DNA from: Diploscapter coronatus | Lineage: Eukaryota > Nematoda > Chromadorea > Rhabditida > Rhabditidae | Assembly: GCA_964036155.1 (NCBI GenBank) | Contig: OZ038423.1 | Location: forward strand, 8,075,249-8,139,248 | Direction: 5' to 3' | DNA: 64,000 nt | Part shown: piece after piece, positions 54,022-64,000 of the stretch | How the letters are laid out: each line of letters begins with the position of its first letter | Position numbering within the stretch: position 1 is the stretch's first letter | Notes under the pieces: generated by a model | Seen by the model: only the letters and a program-made list of their open reading frames with translations | Database searches by the model: none | Told to the model about the DNA's origin: nothing | Made by a program: the position numbers and the translations under genes

Positions 54022-54909
54022 CTACCATCGATCGTAATCGTCCAGGTCGAATGCGGTAAGATTGAGATTTGCCCTCTCCCTGGCGATTTCGGCCTCCCTC
54101 TCCACTTTCTGCAGAGGTTTGCTGTGTTTCTTTCTCATTTCCGTCCTGAAACTCGTCTATTCGTCTTCACCGTTTGGCGTTTTAAGGAGTTTAAAATTTG
54201 GTATTTAAATTGCAACTTAGGGGTCTACGTCTAAAATTTCTTCAAATGACGAAAATTATTCTAGTCTGGCGATCCTTACTTTAAAGATTCAAATAAATTA
54301 ATGAGAAACATACACATTCTGTCGAACGACGTCAGGGTCGATTTGGAAAATTTCGCCAGTCTTTTCGTCTTCCTGAAATTGTTCGTTGAAGATTAAAAGA
54401 ATATTTAGCTCTAAAATTAAATAAGCTAATCATTCAAAAATTTGCATTTTTTCTGTGCAAAAAATTTCATACCCTGAAGAAGAGGTGTTCACTGAGCGCG
54501 TATCCGGCAAATTTCCAACCGATGAAGAACAGCACGAACGAGAAGATGATGCGACGTCGGGCCCACTGAAAATTCAGCATCAATAGTGCAAATTTGAAGC
54601 CTTGAAAAATGGCAGAATCTCTGCATATTTGGTTAAACATAAAAAATTATTTTAAATTAGAAAAGTTCATTTTCCGTTTAGCATCTATCTTCAAATTTAC
54701 TCCCTATATTTCGCCCATTTGTACTCCAGTTTATACCGAAAATGCTATAATTGTACAGAAATTGGGTGTGGCATACAAAAGTATCTTCCAATGTTTAAAT
54801 TAATTAACATAATTTTTGACTTTACATCTTTGTATGAGTATTTCTTGTGCATAGGTGTGAAGGAGCGCAGCTTCTGACGCAAAAGTCGTCGCAGCTCCCA
54901 ATAGTACAT
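54022..54909 (-). CDS. Small single-pass membrane protein, unrecognised
   Basis: Four exons encode about 119 residues. A basic N-terminus (MYYWELRRLLRQKLRS) is followed by one membrane segment in exon 2 (IIFSFVLFFIGWKFAGYAL), then EHLFFREDEKTGEIFQID and a charged helix (KPLQKVEREAEIARERANLN) ending FDLDDYDRW. Junctions are phase 0, 0 and 2 with GT-AG signals. The basic leader before a single helix would suit a mitochondrial inner-membrane or ER protein. I do not recognise a family. It lies about 250 bases downstream of NOP10 on the same strand and may share a transcript with it. Confidence 0.7.
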
Positions 54910-55161
54910 CGCACAGACAGATTGCCGACTTGATGAGAAGACGAGAGAATTCGAGTTGACAGACACGTTCAAGGGAAACAAGAATGGAGATGAATATAAA
55001 TCAACAAAAATAACAAAGTCCTAGTGGAGAGCTCGAAAATACTATCTAGAAAGAGGAACTACACAATATATGAAAAGAGGAAAGAGATAAACTGGTGAGA
55101 ATCCTGAAATTCTGAAATTGAACGTTAAAAATTATGATTTTGAGTTGACCAACCTACCGAA

Positions 55162-55713
55162 TCAGTATACTTGCTTGGCTTGTTGAGTGGGCAGAAGATT
55201 GAAGCGCTTCTGGAAAAGAAAGGTAATTGAAAAAATCTTGAAATTTGCAGTCATTTCTGCATAGCACAAATTATGACAATTTTCACAATGGAGAATTTAG
55301 ATTAAAAGAAATCATGAAAGTTTAGTTTGAATTATAGTACGCTCCCACCTTGATGATGACGCGGTATTTGCTGTTCTTGTCCTCAGGAGAAAAACGAGCC
55401 GGGTGAGCCGATTTCGTTTCTTTGCCTTCGGGGTCCGTGCGCTGAAATAAGCAAAAATTGTTTGATAAAAAATATTCTCGATAAATTTATCAAAATTGGC
55501 GATTCGGATTCTTAATGATTTACAAATCTAAGGTTTTAAGAAAAGTCGGTTTTAGATGTGATGTCTTTTCCACACTAATTCGAATTCGTTCGCGCAACTT
55601 TTGGGTTGCAGATTAAAAATTCTAGGCTGTCTCAAAATTTTTTTACTTAAAAATTGTACCTTCAAAGTGTACACTCTTCGGTTATTCTCGTCCAAATAGT
55701 AGCGCAGATACAT
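55162..55713 (-). CDS. NOP10: H/ACA ribonucleoprotein subunit NOP10
   Basis: Three exons (55660-55713, a middle exon near 55350-55441, and 55162 to about 55208) give 64 residues, the usual NOP10 length. MYLRYYLDENNRRVYTLK, then SAHPARFSPEDKNSKYRV and IIKKRFNLLPTQQ match the family closely. NOP10 bridges the pseudouridine synthase and NHP2 in H/ACA snoRNPs, which modify rRNA and snRNA. The final residues (AKQVY) differ from vertebrates, as is usual. Confidence 0.95.
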
Positions 55714-56478
55714 TACTCAAAAGGAGCCAAATTGACTGCAGATTGATCGAGATCGAAAGACGACAATTTGGAGAACCTGCAAAATCGAATAATTTAGAGA
55801 AAAAGTAAAATTCATAGTTCATCAAATATCAAATCGTTTTCCAACGATAAAATGAGCAAAATTATAGCAACTTGCGGGAAATAAATTCTTATTTTGGTGC
55901 ATAAAAATCTTCGAAAATAAATCGATCAATAAATACTCTGAAAATCACAAATAAGTCAACGTCTAAAATGGCTCAAATTAGTGCATACAATATTAGCGAA
56001 CGAAGTGGGAGAAAATATCACAGGTCGATACAAATATAGCTCGTTCTAAAGATTAACAATAGAACATCTGTGGAAATGAACAAATCAACTTATACATTGT
56101 GTAAGCGTAAATTGGTTGAAATCCTAAAAATAACCACTTGCTGTGAAAACAGTTCAATGTATGCTTACTCGAAAGTTACATTCAAGTAAAATGCGATTTA
56201 GATTCTAGTGAAGTATTATTGGATATAAAATCTGGAACGAACAAAATATGTCTAGCGTCAAAATTAGATATTTCCTAAATGAAATGAAAAGAATTCAGAT
56301 CTATTGCATTGTTATCGTATCTATCATAAAATTGGTTGAGGAGAATGGCGGAGTGAATAAATAGCTGCTCAGGAAATGGAGGAATTCTCTTTGACTATAA
56401 AGAACTTAATTACAAAATGCCGGGATGAAAGTAGGGAATATCAAAATTGAAATCGAATTTGCAATCGTAATTCTGCTC
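55714..56478. other. Spacer between FA2H and NOP10
   Basis: 765 bases, AT-rich, with no coding region seen. It should contain the 3' UTR of the hydroxylase and the NOP10 promoter or a trans-splice acceptor. Confidence 0.5.
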
Positions 56479-58998
56479 TCAAAGAGGACCCATACCGACT
56501 GTTTCGAAGACGTAATCCCACAAAGATGTTGAAATCCCGTAACCTGGAATTTAATAAATGAGATTGGGGTGAAAGCAGCCTCTTCATATTTGTCAATTCA
56601 GCTGTTCATCACACAGATCTGCATTATCCAAAGATATGAATTCAGCACATAAATTCAAGAACAAAAACATAGGGGAGAGGAAATAGTTCTAATGAATATT
56701 TTTTAGGTATTCGTAAAGTCTATACCTGCATCGTAATCCTTGAAGTGGTGATTGTGGTGATAGACCTTCCTGAAGTGCATATTCGAGTGGGCTTCCGGCT
56801 GACCGTGGTGAAGGTAGAAATGGATCATGTCGTAGCACACGTAACCGAACAGCTTTCCGCTGCCGAATGCACAAAACACTGGCCTGGAAATAGTAAATGT
56901 TATTCTTGAAGATCAATTTTCAATTTTTTAAAAGATTTTGTTAGATTTCAAAAAACAAAAGTACTTTATGGACATCTCGCAGATAATCAAATGAACGACT
57001 CACCATGAGAATGTGTTGACGTAGAGGACATAGAAGAATCCGACAATCAATGTGGCAGGCACAGGAGGGAAGACCAAACGATGAGGGTCCATTGGTGTTT
57101 TGTGATGAAGACCTAGAATTTAAAATGAGCCAACAAATTGTCTTGAAGAATTGCCGTGTATAAGGAAGTGAAGAAGGAGCTTCTTTCCGGAATTCGGATC
57201 AGGGTGCCAGTGGAAAACGAATCGATGCAGAAGATACTCGGTGAGTGTCCAGGCGAGCACGCCAACCACGAAGTAAATCGCCCAGACAAAGCCACCGATA
57301 AACAGTCCTCAAATTATCGATTGATCTAATTTAACTTTAGAGCAATTTTCTATTTTGGAATTGGTCATTTCGTTTTAATGTATTCTTTTACAAAATTTTC
57401 TATTCTTTCAATGCTCATCGATATCCTCCATATCTGACAACGTTATTGGATGGGATACTATGTAAGGAAATACCTTCCTGAATTCCTTTTCTTAAAATCA
57501 TCAAAACAGCTCTCCCCTTTCCAATTCATTTTCCTTGTTTCGTCAATCAGAATTTACTTAATATTCCTATCTTTCTTCTATTCTGTTTCCGTTAATGCTA
57601 GGAGTTTATAAGTAGAAAATATTAATTATCGGAGGGAAGCGGATCTGATAGCGTAGATTCTAACTAGGACCAAAAGCTTTTGGGCTATGGGGCTCACCCC
57701 AAGGTGGCCTAAGCCAACCACCTAGCACCTATGATCCGACATATTCAAATCATTTCTGTTAAATACCACCATCAGTACTCTTATTTTTCTCTATCTTTTA
57801 CATGGTTCATCGTTTGTCACTTTACCAAACTCACTCGAACTCGGAAAAAACTACAGCAGTCCATTTTTGATACCTTTCATTAGTAGTTTGTATTCGAAAG
57901 TTTACATAAATTCCCCTATGACAAAATAAACAGTATGTTGACACGTGTTTCACTACTTTCTCACGTTTTCTTCAAGTACTGCACAAAATATTCTAGGTGT
58001 AATGTTTATCTTATCAATTCTTGTCAGATCGTCCATCGCACTTCCTCTTTATCAGTTCCATTTAATTGTCATGACAAGACTGTTCCATGGGAACGGATAA
58101 TTTAGGAACTTTTTCAGAAGGATAATCCGTAAAAAGCTAAAATATAAAATTCAAACCAACCGTATGAATGATAGAATTCACTGAGAGCGAAGAATGAGAA
58201 CAGAGCGACGACGGGCAGCCAAACGAGCGGAACCACGTACCAGACTGTGCGAGTCAGGGATTCCAGGAAATCGGAATCGAATAGTCTGGAAAATTGATAA
58301 TTTATTTCGATAGAATTTAACAACTTATTTATAAAAAAAAAAAAGCTTCTTAACATAACCTCTACCAAATCAATAGTTCTTCAATCGATAAAACCTTATC
58401 TATCAGTGGTGCTTCAAAGAATCAGAATCGTTTCAATGAGATGAAATACCTGATCGTTCCCTCGTATGGTTGATGAATCCAGGTCCAGTATTCGTGTCCT
58501 AACTCTGGGATTTTCCCGAGGACTCCTTGCTTCGAGCCCAATTTTGAATCGCCCTAAAAATTGCTGGTTAAGTCTAAAATCTAGAAGAAAATATGCCTTG
58601 TGGTAATTATCGGCATCATAGTTCTCGAGCATTTTGTACGCAGCCTCCGAATGTTCGTGTTTCACCCCGAGAATTCGCTGTTGGCCCTTCATGAATTCCT
58701 CAACATCTTCTCCGGCCAAGGCTCGCAGTACCTAAAATGGACAATTGAATAAAAATGACCCGGCAGAATCGAAAAGTTGTCTACCAAAATCAGTTTTTCA
58801 AATTTATTCTAGCTGTTTCTGAAAACAATGCTTTGCAATTCCTAGAATTTTTAATACGGCTAGAAAGAAATGCTTAAATTTCCCAACCTTCTCCCCTCCC
58901 GGGTGTTTCTTTGCGAACTCCGTTACATCGTACCGCTTGCCCTTGTACTGCAGCAGAATGGGCATCGCCTTGTCGTTCGGCGCCGTCGTTCGACCCAT
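56479..58998 (-). CDS. FA2H: Fatty acid 2-hydroxylase (cytochrome b5 fusion)
   Basis: Eight exons, about 320 residues. An N-terminal cytochrome b5-like domain ([18 protein letters not shown] with the heme HPGG) is followed by a linker and four hydrophobic segments with the di-iron histidine motifs of the hydroxylase: [37 protein letters not shown] and [15 protein letters not shown]. It ends [10 protein letters not shown]. The enzyme adds a 2-hydroxyl to fatty acids for hydroxylated sphingolipids in the ER membrane; the C. elegans counterpart is fath-1. Two introns use GC donors (AAG|GCATAT at 58596 and CACG|GCAATT at 57154). The second is confirmed by the conserved HG-LHHK junction. It lies 573 bases downstream of Ku70. 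Confidence 0.94.
57640..57738. ncRNA. Candidate structured RNA or foldback element in an FA2H intron
   Basis: Nested complementary stems: CGGATC/GATCCG (57640-57645 with 57733-57738) enclose CTAGG/CCTAG (57664-57668 with 57721-57725). These enclose three hairpins: CCAAAAGCTTTTGG, GGGGctcaCCCC, and GGTGGCctaaGCCAACC. The segment is more GC-rich than its flanks and sits in the 860-nt intron between hydroxylase exons. Neither snoRNA boxes nor a tRNA pattern are convincing, and a mobile-element fragment is an alternative. Confidence 0.4.
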
Positions 58999-59571
58999 TT
59001 TCTGAACACTTTGAAATAGAAAAAATAAAAATATATAACAAAAAACTCGTGGGGAGTTTGAAATTAGTAATGCACGTCCGCAGAGAATACGCCATTGCTA
59101 TGGAGATGACGCAAAAGCAATGCATTGGCGCAGGGCGAGTGAAATGGTGGGAGATAAAGAATTCAAAAGAGAGAAAGGGACATGAATGAATTTAGCAGCT
59201 ATTTTCCAACAAAATATTTTTGAACCCACCTTGATCTGGAAGATCTGATAAATTTGTATAATTGGAAAAAAATCAGCTTCAATCCGTTAAAAAAAAAACA
59301 AAGGATAATCAACCAGTGCATGACTTTCTACACGAATAAAAATTTCAAATAAAGTATTTATTTTCGATAAACTCACTCTAATTCGGGAAGAAAACTAGTG
59401 AAACATCCAAACAATAATTTGACAAGATTTGGGAGAAATACCGGAAGGCAATAATGAGGAGGCATGGATAAGTGGAGGGTGAATGAGATCCCGTGAATGG
59501 AACTGCTGATGAGGTTGAATTGAGCTGAGATGATACCTAGTTTGACTGGTTGAATTCAGTCAATGTATGGG
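58999..59571. other. Spacer between Ku70 and FA2H
   Basis: 573 bases between same-strand genes, with no coding region seen. It holds the probable poly(A) signal of Ku70. Confidence 0.5.
59357..59362 (-). terminator. Polyadenylation signal of the Ku70 gene
   Basis: AATAAA on the minus strand about 210 bases past the TGA stop at 59572-59574. Confidence 0.45.
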
Positions 59572-62500
59572 TCATTTGGAGAAGGAGCGTTTGCTGAAGT
59601 TGTGCGGTTCGAGGAGCAGAGTGCGCAGGCCCTCGACCAGCTGATCTTTCTTCGTCTGTAAATTAGAAACTTGAACAATTCACTAATGACACGAGTTGAA
59701 TCGTCATCCGAATGCAGTTCAAAAAGTGTAGTTTGACACCCTAATTCCAAGGGTTCGCAAATTTAGGCCTTTAGATTCAAATTATCTATCATCTTTCAGA
59801 AACAAGTTAATGAGGAATACAATTTCAGATCAATGCATATCAGTTAGGCATTTTCAAAAATCAAAATTGTTCAAAATTATAGGAAAGGTTTAGCTTACTC
59901 CGGACGGAGGCATGTTGGATTCGTCGTCGATGTGGAGACTGATGATCTCCTTGAGTTTGGCGACGGTGAATTTCGACAGACTGTCTTCTTCGGCCATCTT
60001 GATCAGTTGCTCCTTCGTCAGACTCGAGGGATCGTCATTCGCGGGCTCCTTCTTCGCTCGTTTCGAAGACGGACCTGCGGCTGCTCCTGAAACAGCCAAG
60101 ATAAAATTAGACGAGAGACTATGTAAGAAAGAAATTTTAATCATTTGCTGAAAATGCAAGTTATTGAGCCTAGAAATTTAGTTGTAGCATATGATCAGCG
60201 GAAATGAAGATACTCAGTTCCTCAATCCAGCCGACCAAACCATAAATGGAAAAAGAAAATAAATGGTATTTTCATATTTTCTTGAAATTTTTTTTAGTCT
60301 AGAAAGATGAAATTATCCCGCCTTTTCCACTAGCGGCTCTCTTGCTGCCCGCCGCACTCGCCATGCCGCCTTCCTCCACTCCAAAGTGCGCCTTGATTTC
60401 ATTCAGAGCGTCCTTCACTCGGTTCAGTTTGGCTGGATCAGTGAAATATGGCTCTGAAAATAATGCCTTCTTCCTCAATTAACGAGATTTTTTTTCAAAG
60501 ATCAAATTCATTTTCTCAAAGGTTTTGATTTTGAAAAATTCGGAATCAGAATCCGGGTCAGAATTTCGAACAGCCCTAATCTTCTCTATAGTAAATCAAG
60601 AGCCGCAAGAGCTGAATAAAATTTAGCCTACTGAGACTGTCCTCGACCTTGATAGAATTGGTGCCGAGAGTCGAGTCCTCAATCATGGCCTGCATCGAGA
60701 GAATTTCTGAAATTCTTTTCAATACAAATGAAACAGTAAATAGGCTTTGATTGTGAAAATTCCACTCACTCGGATCACTGAACATGTCGGGCGAATAGTG
60801 CTTGAGCTTCAGCTTGGAGATGAACGCCTTCGTCACAGATTTGTCGAAGTCGTCAGCTAAAGAAGGCAAGATACTTCCATCTTCTTCAAGAAACCTCTTA
60901 CGTTCGAATTCGGACTCGGTCATCTTATCGGACAGATCGCGGACGTCTTCGTAGTAGGGCAGAAATACCGCGTAGAAGCCGGCTGGATGGTACTTGTTCT
61001 GGAATTTGTCTTGTTTTCAAAGAGCCATCTTTCGTGGATGGAAAGTGAGGAAATATTGATCATGCGATCTCTTCCTGTACCCAATTCACTATTATGCTCC
61101 ATTTCTCTTAGGAATTCATTCCGTCTCATTTTTATTGTTGTGAGAAGGAAATACTCATAGCTCGAATAACTTGAAGGAATTCTGATTTTCAACCTTGTCT
61201 ATATTTCTTTAAAAAAAAAAACCCCACCTGCACTTCTTCGTGAGTCTTTGCGATGTGAGGAATGAGTGCGGCCAGAGCGACCTGCTCGTTGTTTCTGGAG
61301 CTGAATCGCACCATCACGGCCATCTGCCTCTCGAAGCAGGTCTCCAGCAGAGTCCGATAGGCGCGAGAACTGCCCTCGATGTCCTGAATCGAATTGTCAG
61401 AAATAACTCAACAATTCTAACTAACATTTTTAGATGAACGAAAATCATTCGAAAGGGGCCGAGTAACCAGGAAAATGTCATCTTTCAGAAAAGCTACATT
61501 TTTCTAGCTCATTTTTAATAAATATCAATAAATTCGGGAAATGATATGTGAAATTAACCTCATCAGTAGGTCTCAGGAATCTGGAAGTTTTGATGTGTCT
61601 GGTGATCCAGGGAATATCGGCGATCGGCTTGAATCCGAGCATTTGGATGCCTGAAATTCTTTCGAATAAGCAAATGATTGCTCAATTCGTCTACCTTTCT
61701 TGTACTTGGAGAGTTGGACGAATTCGTGCATCTTGTTGATGATCTTCTCCCCGCCCAACTCCACCATGTAGTTCAGCTCCTTCTTCTCGTACTGCTTTTG
61801 CTCTCCACTGTCAAAAATGTCGGGATGCTTCTGAAAAGCCAAATTTCCTCTCAAATTGCAGAATTGTAAGGTCGGCAGATTCTTTTACTTTTGTCAAGAG
61901 TATCAAATTCGTAGATATTGTTAGGAAGATGAATTCAGAAGACTGGAGATAAAAAATTTCTAGCCAGAAAAGGAGATGTTGATAATGAATCTTCAAAACA
62001 AGGCTGTGCAAAATGGAAACAAATACTGAAAAATTGTGGAATTCAGATTTGCAACTTTTTCTAAAAATTGTCAACCACAGTTGCGGTTATTTGTTTGCAA
62101 GTCGGGTGGAAATTCTTACCTCCGTGAAGTAAGTGCGAGTGGTGGCCGTAGCGAATTTGACGCCTCCCGTCTGAATGGCCACCACGCTGGTGATCGGTTT
62201 GGCCGGGCGCGCTTGCACGTAGCTGGAATATTACAACTCTTAAACAAACTCATTTTCAGTAGTAAGAACGAATGACTTTGACATACTCAAGATTTTAGAC
62301 TCAATGAAATAAGTCTAGTGATCAAATAAAGTCGTGGACTGGTTTCAAATTTTCTATGAATCTGCAAATTCTCACATGTTGACATTGAACGTGATGTCGG
62401 GTCCGAGATGGAACGGAATGGTGGAATAGGCACGGTTGTTGGTGATGTTTTGGTGGATTCTGAATACGAGACTTTATTTTAAATCTAGAATATTCCACTC

Positions 62501-64000
62501 CAACCTGATGGGGTAGTCAGCCTCGTCGTATTCGAAGCATTCTGGATCCAGTTGGTACTGAATTATTTAGAAATGAAAAGCGAGTTTTAAACTTGAAGCA
62601 TTTATAAGGACAGTTTCGAGAATTTTTCTAATGAAAATAAATTTTTAAAAGTCTGCAACACTTGGAATATCTAATTTCCCACCCAAGGCTGATCGCTCGG
62701 ACTGTCTCTGAGCTGCTGCATCTCTTCCTCGTCTTTCCCCAGCAGAATCACCGCAAATCGACCGATCGTCTTCTTCGCTCTTAATGCGATCGTACTGATC
62801 CAATGGCGGCATTTGTTCTGAAAATCAAACATTTCCCGCGTTTCGCGATTTAATAAAAACTTGACAAGAATTTACTCGTTTTGATAAAGTTAGGTTATGT
62901 TAAAAAAAAATAATAGAATAAATGGATAAAATTCGGCTTTTTTTTCAACGAATTTTCGGAATTCTTTGCAATTATCGAGATGGGCGATTTTTGTTCAATT
63001 CCAGTAATGACTCACGAATTCTTCATCTTTCGCCTTGGACTTCCAGCTTAGGCCGAACGGATTCAGATTGTTGGTCAAGTAGATCACGGCCTGGTGACGT
63101 TGGGCAGTTTTTCTGGAAATGGAGGATAATTAGGTTTTCTTCAAACACCACAACCTCATGAAGACAGAGATACTGTGGAAGAGGGGCTGGGAGAGGTCGC
63201 AAATCGCATGTCCTCCGCACACAGCGTTGAATGCACCTTCGAGTTTACCGCCTGAATTTGCGCACATTCATTAAAGCTTTCTTTTGAAAATGAGTAATGT
63301 AAAGAAATGATAATTAATTTTAAAAATTTTCATAGATTTTAGCTAACCAGAAGCCTTGAAGATATAATCAAGAGAAGGGAGAATAAAGAACAATGTCTAA
63401 AAAATGAATTAGAGAATTTCACGGACTTTATGAATTTTTCGATATGCAGAAAATTCACTTACGTTCCCCCTTCTCGATGAGGTTCTTGAGCGTCTGCGCG
63501 GCCTGTACAGTGATGTGTCCCATGGGGAGCAGCTCCGTGCAGTTCTCGAGCTTCTCCTCAGTGGCCTGGTCGATGGTCGAATTGACTGTGTTCGTCACGA
63601 TCACCCCCATCTGGTTCTGCAGCGAGTCGGACAGGGCTGTCTGCAATCAAATTCATTCAGGTGCCATATATAATTCTTACTTTATTTTCAAGAATTTTGT
63701 TCTGCCATATTTTCTCCTTCATTTTTATTCTTTTCCCTTGCCCTTTTTTCAGAAGAACGAAGGAAACTATAATGGGCTGCATTATCCCCCAACGTATAGA
63801 AACCTCTAGTTTACTCCGCAGGTAGTATAGTTTCTAATTTTAGAAAATCCAAAAATTCTATGACGCTATCTTGACGATTCTTCACAACGTTCAGATGGGA
63901 GATATGAATTCGAGAAGAGAATGATAAAGTCTTGAATTTCGTACCTGGACGATTTCAGCATAGACGAGTCTGAGTGCTTTGAGGAAGCCGCACTCTTCGC
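59572..64000 (-). CDS. XRCC6: Ku70 (XRCC6), N-terminus beyond the right edge
   Basis: The gene enters at the right edge inside its vWA-like domain (GFLKALRLVYAEIVQ, then MGVIVTNTVN and AVIYLTNNLNPFG). It continues through the Ku core beta-barrel (PFHLGPDITFNVNMYVQARP-like region, GIQMLGFKPIADIPW, FLRPTDE, AVMVRFSSRNNEQVALAALI, GFYAVFLPYYED) and a C-terminal arm (LKLKHYSPDMFSDP, YFTDPAKLNRVKDALNEIK). It ends in a basic linker (SSKRAKKEP) and a SAP domain (FTVAKLKEIISLHI with KKDQLVEGLRTLL), then TGA at 59572-59574. Ku70 pairs with Ku80 to bind DNA ends in non-homologous end joining; the SAP tail is typical of Ku70, not Ku80. Introns are canonical. One donor is ambiguous: SKRA may end at A|GTGGAA or run further to a non-GT site. 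Confidence 0.93.
60535..60578. mobile_element. Partial MITE end in a Ku70 intron
   Basis: The sequence ends TTTCGAACAGCCCTAAT and carries GGAATCAGAATCC inside. This matches the inverted ends and interior of the elements at 20.4 and 14.8 kb. Only one end was found, so it is probably truncated. Confidence 0.35.

Overview
The window looks like nuclear DNA of a free-living-type nematode. The reasons are a MEX-5-like tandem CCCH zinc-finger gene, a cuticle-collagen gene with the nematode N-terminal membrane and processing region, short introns ending in TTTTCAG, and AT-rich spacers. All coding calls were assembled by hand from splice signals, reading phase and recognised protein families; nothing was searched. 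The genus is not identifiable from what I can see.

Layout. 0-1 kb: end of an unrecognised minus-strand gene. 1.36-4.54 kb (+): MEX-5-like RNA-binding protein in nine exons. 5.8-7.3 kb (-): TPPP/p25-alpha, converging on it. 7.3-12.5 kb: no gene seen. 12.5-21.3 kb (-): a large cuticle-type collagen gene broken into about 30 exons, many only 6-30 nt, with several inverted-repeat (MITE-like) elements in its introns and a possible small secreted-peptide gene nested on the other strand. 21.3-33.7 kb: a gene-poor stretch with one candidate secreted-peptide gene near 22.9 kb. 33.7-38.1 kb (+): unrecognised gene with MATH-like and BTB/BACK-like character. 39.7-44.0 kb (-): long, mostly disordered, unrecognised protein. 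47-64 kb: compact block, nearly all minus strand. Its order is mitochondrial isoleucyl-tRNA synthetase, proteasome assembly chaperone 3, a small plus-strand gene, a small membrane protein, NOP10, fatty-acid 2-hydroxylase and Ku70 (cut by the right edge). These are housekeeping genes for translation, proteasome assembly, rRNA/telomerase RNP, sphingolipid hydroxylation and DNA repair. The small gaps between same-strand neighbours would fit nematode operons.

Most noteworthy signals. (1) An 11-mer, TGAAGATCAGC, occurs exactly at least eight times plus near-matches, only in introns and spacers. (2) In the collagen gene, Gly-X-Y coding fragments sit beside splice sites that are one base away from consensus; skipping them, or sliding by 9 or 18 nt, keeps the frame. 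(3) Four GC-AG introns are supported by protein families, one of them inside the second zinc finger of the MEX-5-like protein. (4) A multi-hairpin structured element lies in an intron of the hydroxylase gene.
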